A stretch of DNA of 13,648 nucleotides. Origin: Planctomycetota bacterium (lineage in GTDB: Bacteria; Planctomycetota; Phycisphaerae; Phycisphaerales; SM1A02). The translations under genes and the position numbers were made by a program. This document shows positions 6,514-13,501 of this stretch, in pieces (positions within the stretch are counted from its first letter, which is position 1; each line of letters opens with the position of its first letter). The stretch is from the NCBI GenBank assembly GCA_027295435.1, contig JAPUKX010000063.1, forward strand, positions 1 to 13,648. Reading direction: 5' to 3'. The notes under the pieces are model-generated. The model saw only the letters and a program-made list of their open reading frames with translations. It searched no databases and was not told where the DNA came from.

Positions 6514-7278
6514 ATGGTTGAGCCGATTGTCCAACTGAACGTTGATGGCGCGATTGCGATCGTCGTGCTGAATGATCCCGATCACCGCAACGCGATGGGG
6601 ATTGCCATGTTTGACGCCCTTGATGAGGCGCTGGGCGCGATCAAGGCCAACGACGATGTGCACGTCGTGCTGATTCACGGCCGAGGAAAGGTCTTCTGCG
6701 CCGGGTTTGATCTAGCGGCGGCGGTTGAGGACGCCTCGCTCATGGGCACGTTCATCCAGCGCCTCAGTGTGCTGATACGCTCGCTGCGCCGGCTGCCGCA
6801 GGTCGTGGTAGCAGCGGTGCACGGGGCGGCCATCGCCGGTGGCTGCGCGCTGGTCTCCGCATGCGATCTCGTGGTCGTCTCGGCGACCGCGAAGCTGGGC
6901 TACCCGGTCCATCGAATCGGCGCTTCCCCGGCGGTGACGATCCCCACATTGCAGCAGGCGATCGGACCGGGCGCAGCGCGCACGCTGCTGATGAGTGATG
7001 AGCTCATCGACGCCCCAACGGCGTATCGAATCGGTCTTGCCGGCCGTGTCAGCCGCGATGACGAGTCTGTACTGGACGACGCGATGACCCTGTGCGAAAC
7101 AATCGCCCGCCACGGCCCGCACGCCCTGCGCACCACAAAAGCCTGGCTGAACGAGCTGGACGGTTCGCTCGATGACGAGCGGTTTGAGCACCCTGCGGAA
7201 TCCTCCGCTCAGATCGCCACCCTCAACGAGGCTCGCCTGATGCTGGGCGCCTATTGGCAAGGCCGCCCCCAGACATAA
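6514..7278 (+). CDS. Enoyl-CoA hydratase/isomerase family protein (crotonase) lacking both usual catalytic Glu
   Basis: The 254-residue crotonase-fold protein has both oxyanion-hole segments, FCAGFDL (61-67) and AAIAGGCAL (105-113), so binding of a CoA thioester is expected. At the positions of Glu144 and Glu164 of rat mitochondrial enoyl-CoA hydratase it has Ala112 (GGCAL) and Val132 (GYPVHRIG), so ordinary hydratase chemistry is unlikely; His133 is next to the lost residue. Isomerase, thioesterase, decarboxylase or non-catalytic roles remain possible. The start at 6514 was chosen because homology begins there; the frame is open to 6451 but overlaps the transporter. A GAGG lies very close to the ATG. 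It is probably co-transcribed with atoE. Its C-terminal NELDGSLDDExFE motif is shared with the second crotonase, indicating common ancestry. Confidence 0.88.
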   Translation: MVEPIVQLNVDGAIAIVVLNDPDHRNAMGIAMFDALDEALGAIKANDDVHVVLIHGRGKVFCAGFDLAAAVEDASLMGTFIQRLSVLIRSLRRLPQVVVAAVHGAAIAGGCALVSACDLVVVSATAKLGYPVHRIGASPAVTIPTLQQAIGPGAARTLLMSDELIDAPTAYRIGLAGRVSRDDESVLDDAMTLCETIARHGPHALRTTKAWLNELDGSLDDERFEHPAESSAQIATLNEARLMLGAYWQGRPQT

Positions 7279-7373
7279 CACAACCGCAGCACCGATGAAT
7301 CGAATCCGCCCGGCTTGGGACCCACTTGGCCGGTGCATCAACATGGCATCTCGCCGGCGTCGTGCAGCGGATG

Positions 7374-7379
7374 TATCTT
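7374..7379 (+). promoter_or_regulatory. -10-like hexamer before the CGYDLR zinc-ribbon gene
   Basis: TATCTT ends 7 bases before the ATG at 7387, and the intervening bases contain no Shine-Dalgarno. No good -35 box is seen at 16-18 bases. It fits the leaderless pattern of other genes here. Confidence 0.4.
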
Positions 7380-7386
7380 GCGGCCC

Positions 7387-8127
7387 ATGGTTGTTCGGAT
7401 GATCCGCAACAAGCTGCGCTTGATTCGCTACTACTCTGCCGATCGACCGCGATCGGCGTGGGGCCGGGCCACGAATATCGCCTTCGCAGCGGCGCTGGCG
7501 CTCACCGCCCCAACCGTGTGGCTGGTGGACCGAGCCTACGTACTGCGGGTGTCGCAACTCCATATCACGGGCAGGCTGTACGAATCCGCTGACGGGACTG
7601 TCTCGGCCGGGGTTGTCCCGGACGCCGGTCTGCGGAGCACGGCGGGAGATGACTCGGTGATGTCCGGCATGTTTCAGCTCGCCATCCGGACCGAGCAGCA
7701 CGGTTGGCCGTTTGAGTCTTCACGGCGGCATCCGCGGGCGGAACTTGGCCTCGATCTGTTCGCACGTGGCGAGCCCCAAGCAGATGTTGACCTGCCGGCC
7801 GGTTCACCCCTTCGCGCCGCGATTGAATCGGCTTTATTGGAAGCTGGGCACGATGAAGCAGTCGCTGTGTGGCAAGGAGAGCTCCCTGCGGTGTCGCACC
7901 GGCGCTCGGCCTGGCTGGCCAATGGCGTCGTGTGGTACCTTCTTCTTTCCTACACGGCATGGTTGGGAATCTCCTTCTCGCGCTTTGGCTGGCGAGTTGT
8001 GCAAGCGGGCCGTAACGCCCGGCAACAACAGCGCCAACGCGAAGGCCGCTGCTTCGCCTGCGGATATGACCTCAGGGCAAGCGAGTTCAGCGAACGGTGC
8101 CCGGAATGCGGGACGCTCGCGGAGTAG
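7387..8127 (+). CDS. Membrane protein with C-terminal CGYDLR zinc ribbon, function unknown
   Basis: The 246-residue protein has a basic N-terminus (1-28), a hydrophobic segment at about 30-48, a soluble middle domain (50-175) with no motif I recognise, a second hydrophobic segment at about 178-197, and a C-terminal zinc ribbon RCFACGYDLR...RCPECGT with Cys222, 225, 238 and 241. With two membrane spans the middle domain would face the periplasmic side and both ends the cytoplasm. Proteins ending in a CxxCGYDLR/CPECGT ribbon are frequent in Planctomycetota and mostly uncharacterised. The frame is open upstream to 7315, but the ATG at 7387 follows a -10-like TATCTT. It lies between the two crotonase genes without overlap; a metabolic link is not evident. 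Confidence 0.72.
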   Translation: MVVRMIRNKLRLIRYYSADRPRSAWGRATNIAFAAALALTAPTVWLVDRAYVLRVSQLHITGRLYESADGTVSAGVVPDAGLRSTAGDDSVMSGMFQLAIRTEQHGWPFESSRRHPRAELGLDLFARGEPQADVDLPAGSPLRAAIESALLEAGHDEAVAVWQGELPAVSHRRSAWLANGVVWYLLLSYTAWLGISFSRFGWRVVQAGRNARQQQRQREGRCFACGYDLRASEFSERCPECGTLAE

Positions 8128-8155
8128 TTGCCGGCGCTTGGTTGCTGGTTCCTGG

Positions 8156-8161
8156 TACATT
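8156..8161 (+). promoter_or_regulatory. -10-like hexamer before the second crotonase gene
   Basis: TACATT ends 6 bases before the ATG at 8168, and no Shine-Dalgarno is present. The -35 region is unclear: TTGCCG at 8128 is too far (22 bases) and TTGGTT at 8138 too near (12 bases). Reported mainly because its position matches the other leaderless candidates. Confidence 0.33.
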
Positions 8162-8167
8162 GCCCGC

Positions 8168-8914
8168 ATGGCGGATATTGTGCTGACGAACGTCGCCGAC
8201 GGCATCGCAACCGTCACGATGAATCGGCCTGGCGCGCGCAATGCGCTGTCGCTTGAACTCATCGACGCGCTGGCGGAGGCGATCGAGGCCGTCGAACGCG
8301 ATGCGACCGTGCGGGCGCTGATCCTGGCCGGGGCGGGCAAGGCTTTCTGCGCGGGGATGGATCTCAAAGGCGTCATGGCGGATGCAGCGGGAATGCGCCG
8401 CATGCTTCAGAACTTTTCGCGCGTGATGCGGCGAATCCGTCGGCTGCCCATTCCAACCATTGCAAGAGTCCAAGGAGCGGCAATCGGCGGGGGATGCGGA
8501 CTCATGGTCGTCACCGATTTCACCGTCACTCATCCCCAAGCCAACGTGGGTTTCCCGGAGGTGAGCCTCGGATTGTGTCCGGCGGTGGTCGCCCCGTGGC
8601 TGATGCGCAGAATCGGATCGGGCCGGGCACGAGCAATGCTGTTGGCCGGCGGAACCATGACCGGCCGGGAAGCTGCCGAGATCGGCCTCGCCACGCACCT
8701 CGCCGAGCGTGACCGCCTTGACCGGGAAACCGCTGAGCTTGCCCGCCGGTTGGCCGAAGGGGGCCCGCACGCGATCGCCGCAACCAAGAGGTGGATCAAC
8801 GAACTCGACGGGTCACTTGACGACGAGGTGTTCGAACGGGGCGCGAAGCTCTCTGCAGACGTCCTCACCTCCCCAGAGGCACAATCGCGTCTGCGCGCGC
8901 AGTTCGGAGGCTGA
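8168..8914 (+). CDS. Enoyl-CoA hydratase/isomerase family protein (crotonase)
   Basis: The 248-residue crotonase has oxyanion-hole segments FCAGMDL (60-66) and AAIGGGCGL (104-112) and keeps one catalytic acid, Glu131 in GFPEVSLGL (equivalent to Glu164 of rat enoyl-CoA hydratase). The Glu144 equivalent is Gly111. One-glutamate crotonases include isomerases and some hydratases, so the reaction is open. With leucine dehydrogenase and branched-chain oxoacid dehydrogenase genes just downstream, methylglutaconyl-CoA or a related branched enoyl-CoA is a reasonable substrate guess. It shares the C-terminal NELDGSLDDExFE segment (211-223) with the crotonase at 6514, but the two differ at many codons, so the duplication is not recent. 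The frame extends upstream to 7712 inside another gene; homology begins at 8168. Confidence 0.9.
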   Translation: MADIVLTNVADGIATVTMNRPGARNALSLELIDALAEAIEAVERDATVRALILAGAGKAFCAGMDLKGVMADAAGMRRMLQNFSRVMRRIRRLPIPTIARVQGAAIGGGCGLMVVTDFTVTHPQANVGFPEVSLGLCPAVVAPWLMRRIGSGRARAMLLAGGTMTGREAAEIGLATHLAERDRLDRETAELARRLAEGGPHAIAATKRWINELDGSLDDEVFERGAKLSADVLTSPEAQSRLRAQFGG

Positions 8915-8977
8915 TTGGCGCGCCAGCGCAGCCACCACCCGGGCGCGAACTTTCTGACCGACAAAGAGATTGAGTTT

Positions 8978-9007
8978 TTGTAGGCGGGGATGAGGGACAC
9001 GTATAAT
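8978..9007 (+). promoter_or_regulatory. Strong promoter of the acyl-CoA dehydrogenase operon
   Basis: TTGTAG (8978-8983), an 18-base spacer and the perfect consensus TATAAT (9002-9007). Transcription would start near 9014, giving a leader of roughly 210 bases before the GTG at 9228. The -10 box is the only exact consensus match noted in the window, and the promoter stands in front of the four-gene catabolic set. Confidence 0.7.
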
Positions 9008-9178
9008 GCTATCCTCCTTTGTTTTGCGGCGGATGCGGTCTGGGACGTGCAGCACAAGCTAGCGCTCATGAGATTCCATGCCGTTCCCGCTGCTTTCATT
9101 GGCCGGAACGCGCGACGGAAGGTGCGTAGAATGACCTGCGACTTGGCCTGACGGCCGGGTATGCGTCCTCATAGGATG

Positions 9179-9192
9179 TGACCTATAGGTCA
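9179..9192. promoter_or_regulatory. Perfect 14-bp palindrome, candidate operator or leader hairpin
   Basis: TGACCTATAGGTCA reads the same on both strands. It lies about 165 bases downstream of the expected transcription start and 22 bases before the Shine-Dalgarno. A perfect even dyad of this size is typical of dimeric repressor sites (TetR, GntR, MarR types), which commonly control acyl-CoA and branched-chain catabolism. Which regulator, if any, is unknown, and no regulator gene is in the window. Confidence 0.45.
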
Positions 9193-9213
9193 GCCGGTCC
9201 ACCAAGACCGACC

Positions 9214-9219
9214 GAGGAG
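9214..9219 (+). promoter_or_regulatory. Ribosome binding site that decides a GTG start
   Basis: GAGGAG lies 8 bases before the GTG at 9228. No ATG or TTG in the same frame sits at a suitable distance, so the strong site supports GTG as the start codon of the acyl-CoA dehydrogenase. Confidence 0.8.
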
Positions 9220-9227
9220 AAGCCCAC

Positions 9228-11168
9228 GTGTCCAAGCCTGATCTTGCCATCGATCTCAAGAACGTCTCGGACAAAGATCGAAAACAGATCGAGCAGGCCA
9301 CGGAGATGCTCGGGCCTGACCCCGAGACGATGGGGTTCATCAAGAGCATCTTCTGGGGAAACTGCCGTGAGGAACTGATCCTTCCCTATCCCGAGGTCAG
9401 CGCCCAGGAAACTGCTCGGTGCGATCAACTTCTGGCCGAGCTGGATCAATACCTGCGCAACGAACATCCTTCGGTCCAGATCGATCGCGATCAGGAGATC
9501 CCCGAGTGGGTCGTGCGGCGCCTATTCAGCCTTGGCGTGCTAGGCATGATCATCCCCCAGGAATATGGCGGGTCCGGCTTTGGCATCACCAGCTACAACC
9601 GCGTTCTGGAGCGCATTGGTCGATCCTGTGGGTCCACTGCGGTGCTGGTTTCGGCACACCTTTCCATCGGTTGTGGGGCGATCGCGTTATTCGGGACCAA
9701 GGAACAGAAGACGAGATTCCTTCCAAGGATGGCCAAGGACACGCTCAGCGCGTTCTGCTTGTCGGAGCCGAACGTCGGCTGCGATGCCGCCAGCCTGGAA
9801 ACCCATTGCGAGTTGTCGCAAGACGGCCGGTATTACATCATCAACGGCGAGAAGAAGTGGGCCACCTCCGGAGCGCTGTCCGGCCTGTTCACCGTCATGG
9901 CGAAACAGAAGCTGCGGGACCCAACCTCGGGCAAGGTGAAGGAGGGGATCACTGCCCTCATCTGCACGCCGGACATGCCCGGAATCGACATCTTCAGCCG
10001 AAATCGCTCGAAATGCGGCATTCGAGGCACCTGGCAGGCGCGCATGCGCTTCACCGATGTCAAGGTGCCCAGCTCAAATCTGCTGCACAAGGAAGGCAAA
10101 GGTCTCAACGTCGCCCTGACCTGTTTGAACTTCGGCCGCTGCACGTTGTCAGCGGGGATGGTCGGCGGCTCGAAGGCCGCGTTGGAACAATCCGCCAAGT
10201 GGGCAAAGTACCGCTATCAATTCGACCGCCCGCTCGGCGAGTTCGAGTTGGTCCAAGAAATGATCGCCACCATGGCCGCCTTCTGCTACGCCATGGACGC
10301 CATGCTCTACATGACCACCGGCTTCCTTGATCGCGACGACTCCGACATCATGTTGGAAACCGCCGTGTGCAAGGTCTTTTGTTCGGAGATGGGTTATCGC
10401 ACCGTCAACCAGGCCTTGCAGATCATGGGCGGCGAAGGATACATGACCGAGAACGAGATCGAGCGCTTATGGCGCGACAGCCGAATAAACACCATCGTCG
10501 AAGGGGCCAACGAAGTCATGCACAGCTTCATCTTCGCTTACGGCTCCAAGCAGCTCGGCGAGTTTATGCTCGGCGTGAAGAGCAGCCCTGCCAAGCATGT
10601 GAAGGAAGGTTTGCGGCTGGTCCTCGAGTTATATCTCGGTGTTCGTCGCCGCGCACCGGTGATGAGCCGATCGGTGCCGGAGCTCGACGGCCTCCAGCGC
10701 GCATTGGAACGCAACATCCGCGAGTTCAGCCACCAGGTCAAGTTGGCGATGAGAATCCACCGCGAAGGGCTGATCACCCGTCAGATGATCCAACAGCGGC
10801 TGAGCTGGTGCGTCGTGTGGATTCATGCCCTGGCGTGCAGCCTGTCACGTTTGGAGAAATCCATTCGCGATGGCGCCAACGGCGACCAGCTGGCGAACGA
10901 GACGAAGATCGTCGAGCACGTTTGCGCCATGGCTGAGCATGAAATTAGGCTAAATATTCGTGCGCTACACCAGAACATCGACCAAACAACGGTGGCTTGC
11001 GCGCACGCCGCTATGAAGCAGATGGATTCCTTGCCCAATTCGGATTACGTTATACCCGAGCGGACGCCGGACGAGTCCGCCCGGGATACGGGTCGGAATC
11101 CAGACCAGACCCACATCCCGCAGTTCGGCTCCGGTTCGAACGTGGCCACGGCGGATGTCCCGACCTGA
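9228..11168 (+). CDS. Large acyl-CoA dehydrogenase, VLCAD/ACAD9-like architecture
   Basis: A flavoprotein expected to oxidise an acyl-CoA to a trans-2-enoyl-CoA, passing electrons to ETF. At 646 residues it is much longer than the ordinary 380-400; the extra C-terminal helical domain (about 450-610) resembles that of very-long-chain enzymes. Motifs in order: the N-terminal helical domain with IPQEYGGSGFG, the flavin-site block FCLSEPNVGCD, GEKKWATSG, the FAD-contacting region QFDRPLGEFELVQ, QIMGGEGYM, and RDSRINTIVEGANE containing the likely catalytic base Glu425. Residues about 615-646 are polar and probably disordered. The start is GTG with GAGGAG 8 bases upstream. It leads a likely operon with leucine dehydrogenase and 2-oxoacid dehydrogenase genes, which suggests branched-chain acyl-CoA as substrate, although its size class usually favours long chains. 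Confidence 0.9.
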   Translation: MSKPDLAIDLKNVSDKDRKQIEQATEMLGPDPETMGFIKSIFWGNCREELILPYPEVSAQETARCDQLLAELDQYLRNEHPSVQIDRDQEIPEWVVRRLFSLGVLGMIIPQEYGGSGFGITSYNRVLERIGRSCGSTAVLVSAHLSIGCGAIALFGTKEQKTRFLPRMAKDTLSAFCLSEPNVGCDAASLETHCELSQDGRYYIINGEKKWATSGALSGLFTVMAKQKLRDPTSGKVKEGITALICTPDMPGIDIFSRNRSKCGIRGTWQARMRFTDVKVPSSNLLHKEGKGLNVALTCLNFGRCTLSAGMVGGSKAALEQSAKWAKYRYQFDRPLGEFELVQEMIATMAAFCYAMDAMLYMTTGFLDRDDSDIMLETAVCKVFCSEMGYRTVNQALQIMGGEGYMTENEIERLWRDSRINTIVEGANEVMHSFIFAYGSKQLGEFMLGVKSSPAKHVKEGLRLVLELYLGVRRRAPVMSRSVPELDGLQRALERNIREFSHQVKLAMRIHREGLITRQMIQQRLSWCVVWIHALACSLSRLEKSIRDGANGDQLANETKIVEHVCAMAEHEIRLNIRALHQNIDQTTVACAHAAMKQMDSLPNSDYVIPERTPDESARDTGRNPDQTHIPQFGSGSNVATADVPT

Positions 11169-11259
11169 GCGGATCAGGCCGAGCCCGGGTGGTGCCGGGC
11201 GCCGGCAGCTGGAACTCCTTTCGCTGGGCGATCTCGTGATCCTCGTTGATGAGTTTGTA

Positions 11260-12333
11260 ATGAACACTTTCGAGCAGATGATCGAACGCGGCCACGAGCG
11301 GGTGTGCTTCCACCATGATCAGCGAACTGGGTTGCGGGCCATCATCGCCATCCACTCCACCAGGTTGGGCAGCGCTCTTGGAGGTACGCGACGATGGCAC
11401 TATGCCACCGAAGCGGATGCGCTCTATGACGTGCTTCGTCTGGCCGAGGGAATGACCTACAAGGCCGCGGCGGCCGACCTGGAGATGGGTGGAGCCAAGA
11501 GCGTGATCCTGCTCAGCAAGTCCACCGATCCCACCTCCGAGGCCGAAGCCCGGGCCATGGGTCGGTTCGTTGATACCTTCGGCGGCGCTTACATTGCGGC
11601 CGAAGATGTCGGCCTGGATACCCAGTACGTGGACTGGATGGGTCTCGAGACGAAATACGTGATGGGCGGCGAAACGGTTTGCAGCGGCGGCAACCCGTCC
11701 CCCTACACCGCGCGCGGGACGGTCAACGCCATGAAGGCGGCGCTGGCGCACCTTGGGCGACCCATCAGCTTTGACGGCCTGACCATCGCCATACAAGGCG
11801 TCGGTCACGTCGGCTATCAGCTCGCCGGCATCTTGACCGATCATGGCGCCTCGATCATCGCCGCTGACCTCAACCGGGCCCGGCTCCAGCGCGCGGTGGA
11901 TGAGTTCGGCATCCAGGTCGCCGCCCCGGAGCAGATACTCAATGTCGAATGCGACATCCTCGCCCCCTGCGCCCTGGGCGGCGTCATCGATGCGAATTCT
12001 GCCCGCAAGCTCCGCTGCCGCATCGTCGCCGGCGCTGCCAACAACATGCTCGACGATCCGGACGAAGATGCGGTTGTCCTGAAGAACCTCGGCATCCTCT
12101 ACGCGCCGGACATCATCGCCAACGCCGGCGGAATGATTCGCCTCGCTGGCATGTACCGGGGAATGTCCGAGCAACAGGTCGATGAGAAGATCTCCGCCAT
12201 CGAGTCCACCATGGCCCAGGTCCTCCAAGACGCCGAGTCCATGCCATCCACCCATGCGGCCGCCATCGCACTCGCTAACCGCCGCATCGCCGAGGGGGCC
12301 GACGCCTCCAAGGAGCAGGTCCATGCCGGTTAG
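11260..12333 (+). CDS. Leucine/valine dehydrogenase (Glu/Leu/Phe/Val dehydrogenase family)
   Basis: Catalyses reversible NAD-dependent oxidative deamination of branched-chain amino acids to 2-oxoacids, the first step of their breakdown. The 357-residue length matches leucine dehydrogenases. The N-terminal part has GLRAIIAIHSTRLGSALGGTR (24-44) and GMTYKAAAADLEMGGAK (64-80), with Lys68 and Lys80 exactly where the catalytic lysines of Bacillus leucine dehydrogenase lie. A conserved acid follows in AAEDVG (113-118), then GNPSPYTARG (144-153) and the nucleotide loop GVGHVG (180-185). The start at 11260 gives the family's usual N-terminus (MNTFEQM); an earlier ATG at 11155 would overlap the preceding gene and add unlike sequence. 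No clear Shine-Dalgarno is seen. It ends inside the next gene (11-base overlap), indicating one operon. Leu versus Val or Phe preference is inferred from context. Confidence 0.9.
   Translation: MNTFEQMIERGHERVCFHHDQRTGLRAIIAIHSTRLGSALGGTRRWHYATEADALYDVLRLAEGMTYKAAAADLEMGGAKSVILLSKSTDPTSEAEARAMGRFVDTFGGAYIAAEDVGLDTQYVDWMGLETKYVMGGETVCSGGNPSPYTARGTVNAMKAALAHLGRPISFDGLTIAIQGVGHVGYQLAGILTDHGASIIAADLNRARLQRAVDEFGIQVAAPEQILNVECDILAPCALGGVIDANSARKLRCRIVAGAANNMLDDPDEDAVVLKNLGILYAPDIIANAGGMIRLAGMYRGMSEQQVDEKISAIESTMAQVLQDAESMPSTHAAAIALANRRIAEGADASKEQVHAG
12310..12315 (+). promoter_or_regulatory. Ribosome binding site that decides the E1 alpha start
   Basis: AAGGAG lies inside the end of the leucine dehydrogenase gene, 7 bases before the ATG at 12323. 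It fixes the E1 alpha start there rather than at the open frame's first ATG at 12182, whose added residues are low-complexity. Confidence 0.85.
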
Positions 12334-13483
12334 GACCGTTCTCAGCACGAACATCGAGTACATCTCGATTCTCGATGAGCACGGCGCCTTCGACGCGAAG
12401 CTCGGCAAGGATCTCATCAGCGACGAGGACGTGGTCAAGCTCTATGAGCACATGATCGTCTGCCGGCGCTTCGATGAGATCGCATTCAAGTTGCAGCGAT
12501 CGGGGCGGATGGGAACGTATCCGGAGAACCGGGGCCAGGAGGCGGCGTCGCTCGGGGCCGTGTACGCTCTTCGAAAAGATGACTGGTTGGTGCCCTGCTA
12601 CCGCGAGAACCCCGGGCTGTTCTGGCGGGGGCTGCCCATGGAGTACATCCTGCTGCACTGGATGGGCGACGAGCGCGGCAATCAGATCCCCGATGGTCTG
12701 TACATGACGCCGCAGGCCATCCCCATCGGAACCCAGATGCTGCACGCGGTCGGCCTCGCCTGGGCCGGCAAGTACCGAGGCGAGGATCGCATCGCCTGTA
12801 CGTTCTTCGGCGACGGGGCGACCAGCGAAGGTGACTGCCACGAAGCGCTGAACTTCGCCGCTAATCTCGATCTGCCCGTCGTCTTTGTGTGTCAGAACAA
12901 TGGCTGGGCGATCTCCGTACCGGCGAAGATCCAGTGCTCCGCCCCGACGATCGCTCAGCGCGGCCTGGCCTACGGCATGGAGTGCGTGCAGTGCGATGGC
13001 AACGACATTTTCGCGATGGTCAAGGTTGTTCGCGACGCGGCCGAACTCGCTCGTCGCAGCCATCGTCCCACGTTCATCGAGGCTGTGACCTACCGGCTAG
13101 GGGACCATACCACTGCGGACGATGCCCGTCGTTACCGTGATTCCGCCGAAGTCGAGATGTGGAAGAAGCGAGATCCGCTGATTCGACTGCGCAAGTACCT
13201 CGTCGATCGCAACCAATGGGACAACGAGAAGGAACAGATCTTGCAGGCCGACGCCAAAGAACAGGTCGCCGCGGCCGTCAAACGGGCTGAGGAAATCGCT
13301 GCGCCGAGCACCACCGATATGTTCGACTTCCTGTACGCGCAGCTTCCCGATCAGCTGCGCATCCAGCGGGCAACGCTGCGCACCGCCAGCCTCGGCCAGG
13401 ACCCGTCACAGCTCGAAGGGGGCATCGAGGCGTCACGACAACAAGGCATCGAGGAAACCGTATCGGAGCCGGGCTTGCCTTAG
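12323..13483 (+). CDS. 2-oxoacid dehydrogenase E1 alpha subunit (branched-chain type likely)
   Basis: Thiamine-diphosphate-dependent decarboxylase subunit of the complex that turns 2-oxoacids into acyl-CoA; it works with E1 beta, E2 and E3. The 386-residue protein shows GQEAASLGAVYAL (71-83), the ThDP/Mg motif from GDGATSEGD (163-171) to QNNGW (191-195), and the phosphorylation-loop-type segment GDHTTADDARRYR (260-272) with the conserved His262. The last 40 residues form a tail of low conservation. The Bacillus-type pyruvate dehydrogenase E1 alpha is similar in sequence, so pyruvate cannot be excluded. The leucine dehydrogenase gene overlapping its start makes the branched-chain oxoacids from Leu, Ile and Val the likelier substrates. 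E1 beta begins 61 bases after its stop. Confidence 0.9.
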   Translation: MPVRTVLSTNIEYISILDEHGAFDAKLGKDLISDEDVVKLYEHMIVCRRFDEIAFKLQRSGRMGTYPENRGQEAASLGAVYALRKDDWLVPCYRENPGLFWRGLPMEYILLHWMGDERGNQIPDGLYMTPQAIPIGTQMLHAVGLAWAGKYRGEDRIACTFFGDGATSEGDCHEALNFAANLDLPVVFVCQNNGWAISVPAKIQCSAPTIAQRGLAYGMECVQCDGNDIFAMVKVVRDAAELARRSHRPTFIEAVTYRLGDHTTADDARRYRDSAEVEMWKKRDPLIRLRKYLVDRNQWDNEKEQILQADAKEQVAAAVKRAEEIAAPSTTDMFDFLYAQLPDQLRIQRATLRTASLGQDPSQLEGGIEASRQQGIEETVSEPGLP

Positions 13484-13501
13484 CCCGGACCGATCCTCTC
13501 A

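Larger units (their letters stand above)
8915..9227 (+). other. 313-base spacer holding promoter, long leader and palindrome
   Basis: No coding gene is supported. After the crotonase stop there is a 10-base palindrome TGGCGCGCCA (8916-8925), then a strong promoter (8978-9007), and a leader of about 210 bases. The leader holds two tiny open frames (9 codons from 9033 and 27 codons from 9068) without ribosome sites, the palindrome at 9179-9192, a small hairpin CGGTC/GACCG (9195-9210) and the Shine-Dalgarno at 9214. I recognise no riboswitch or T-box. Confidence 0.5.

Noticed and set aside
6712..7701. Minus-strand open frame (329 codons) opposite the first crotonase
   Set aside because: No motif, antisense to two genes, composition of a shadow frame.
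8916..8925. 10-bp palindrome TGGCGCGCCA after the second crotonase stop
   Set aside because: Short, made mostly of GC alternation that is frequent at this composition, with no promoter nearby on either side; no support for a function.
9033..9151. Two tiny open frames in the operon leader (9 codons at 9033, 27 codons at 9068) as possible leader peptides
   Set aside because: Neither has a ribosome site, and neither is enriched in Leu, Ile or Val as an attenuation peptide for branched-chain amino acids would be; no terminator/antiterminator pair was seen.
11183..11200. GCCCGG/CCGGGC hairpin between the acyl-CoA dehydrogenase and leucine dehydrogenase genes as a terminator
   Set aside because: Six-base stem without a T run; the downstream gene shows no promoter of its own, so read-through within the operon is more likely.
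11050..12438. Long minus-strand open frame (462 codons) opposite leucine dehydrogenase
   Set aside because: It is exactly antisense to a gene with clear family motifs, and its product has no recognisable domain; long shadow frames are expected at this base composition.
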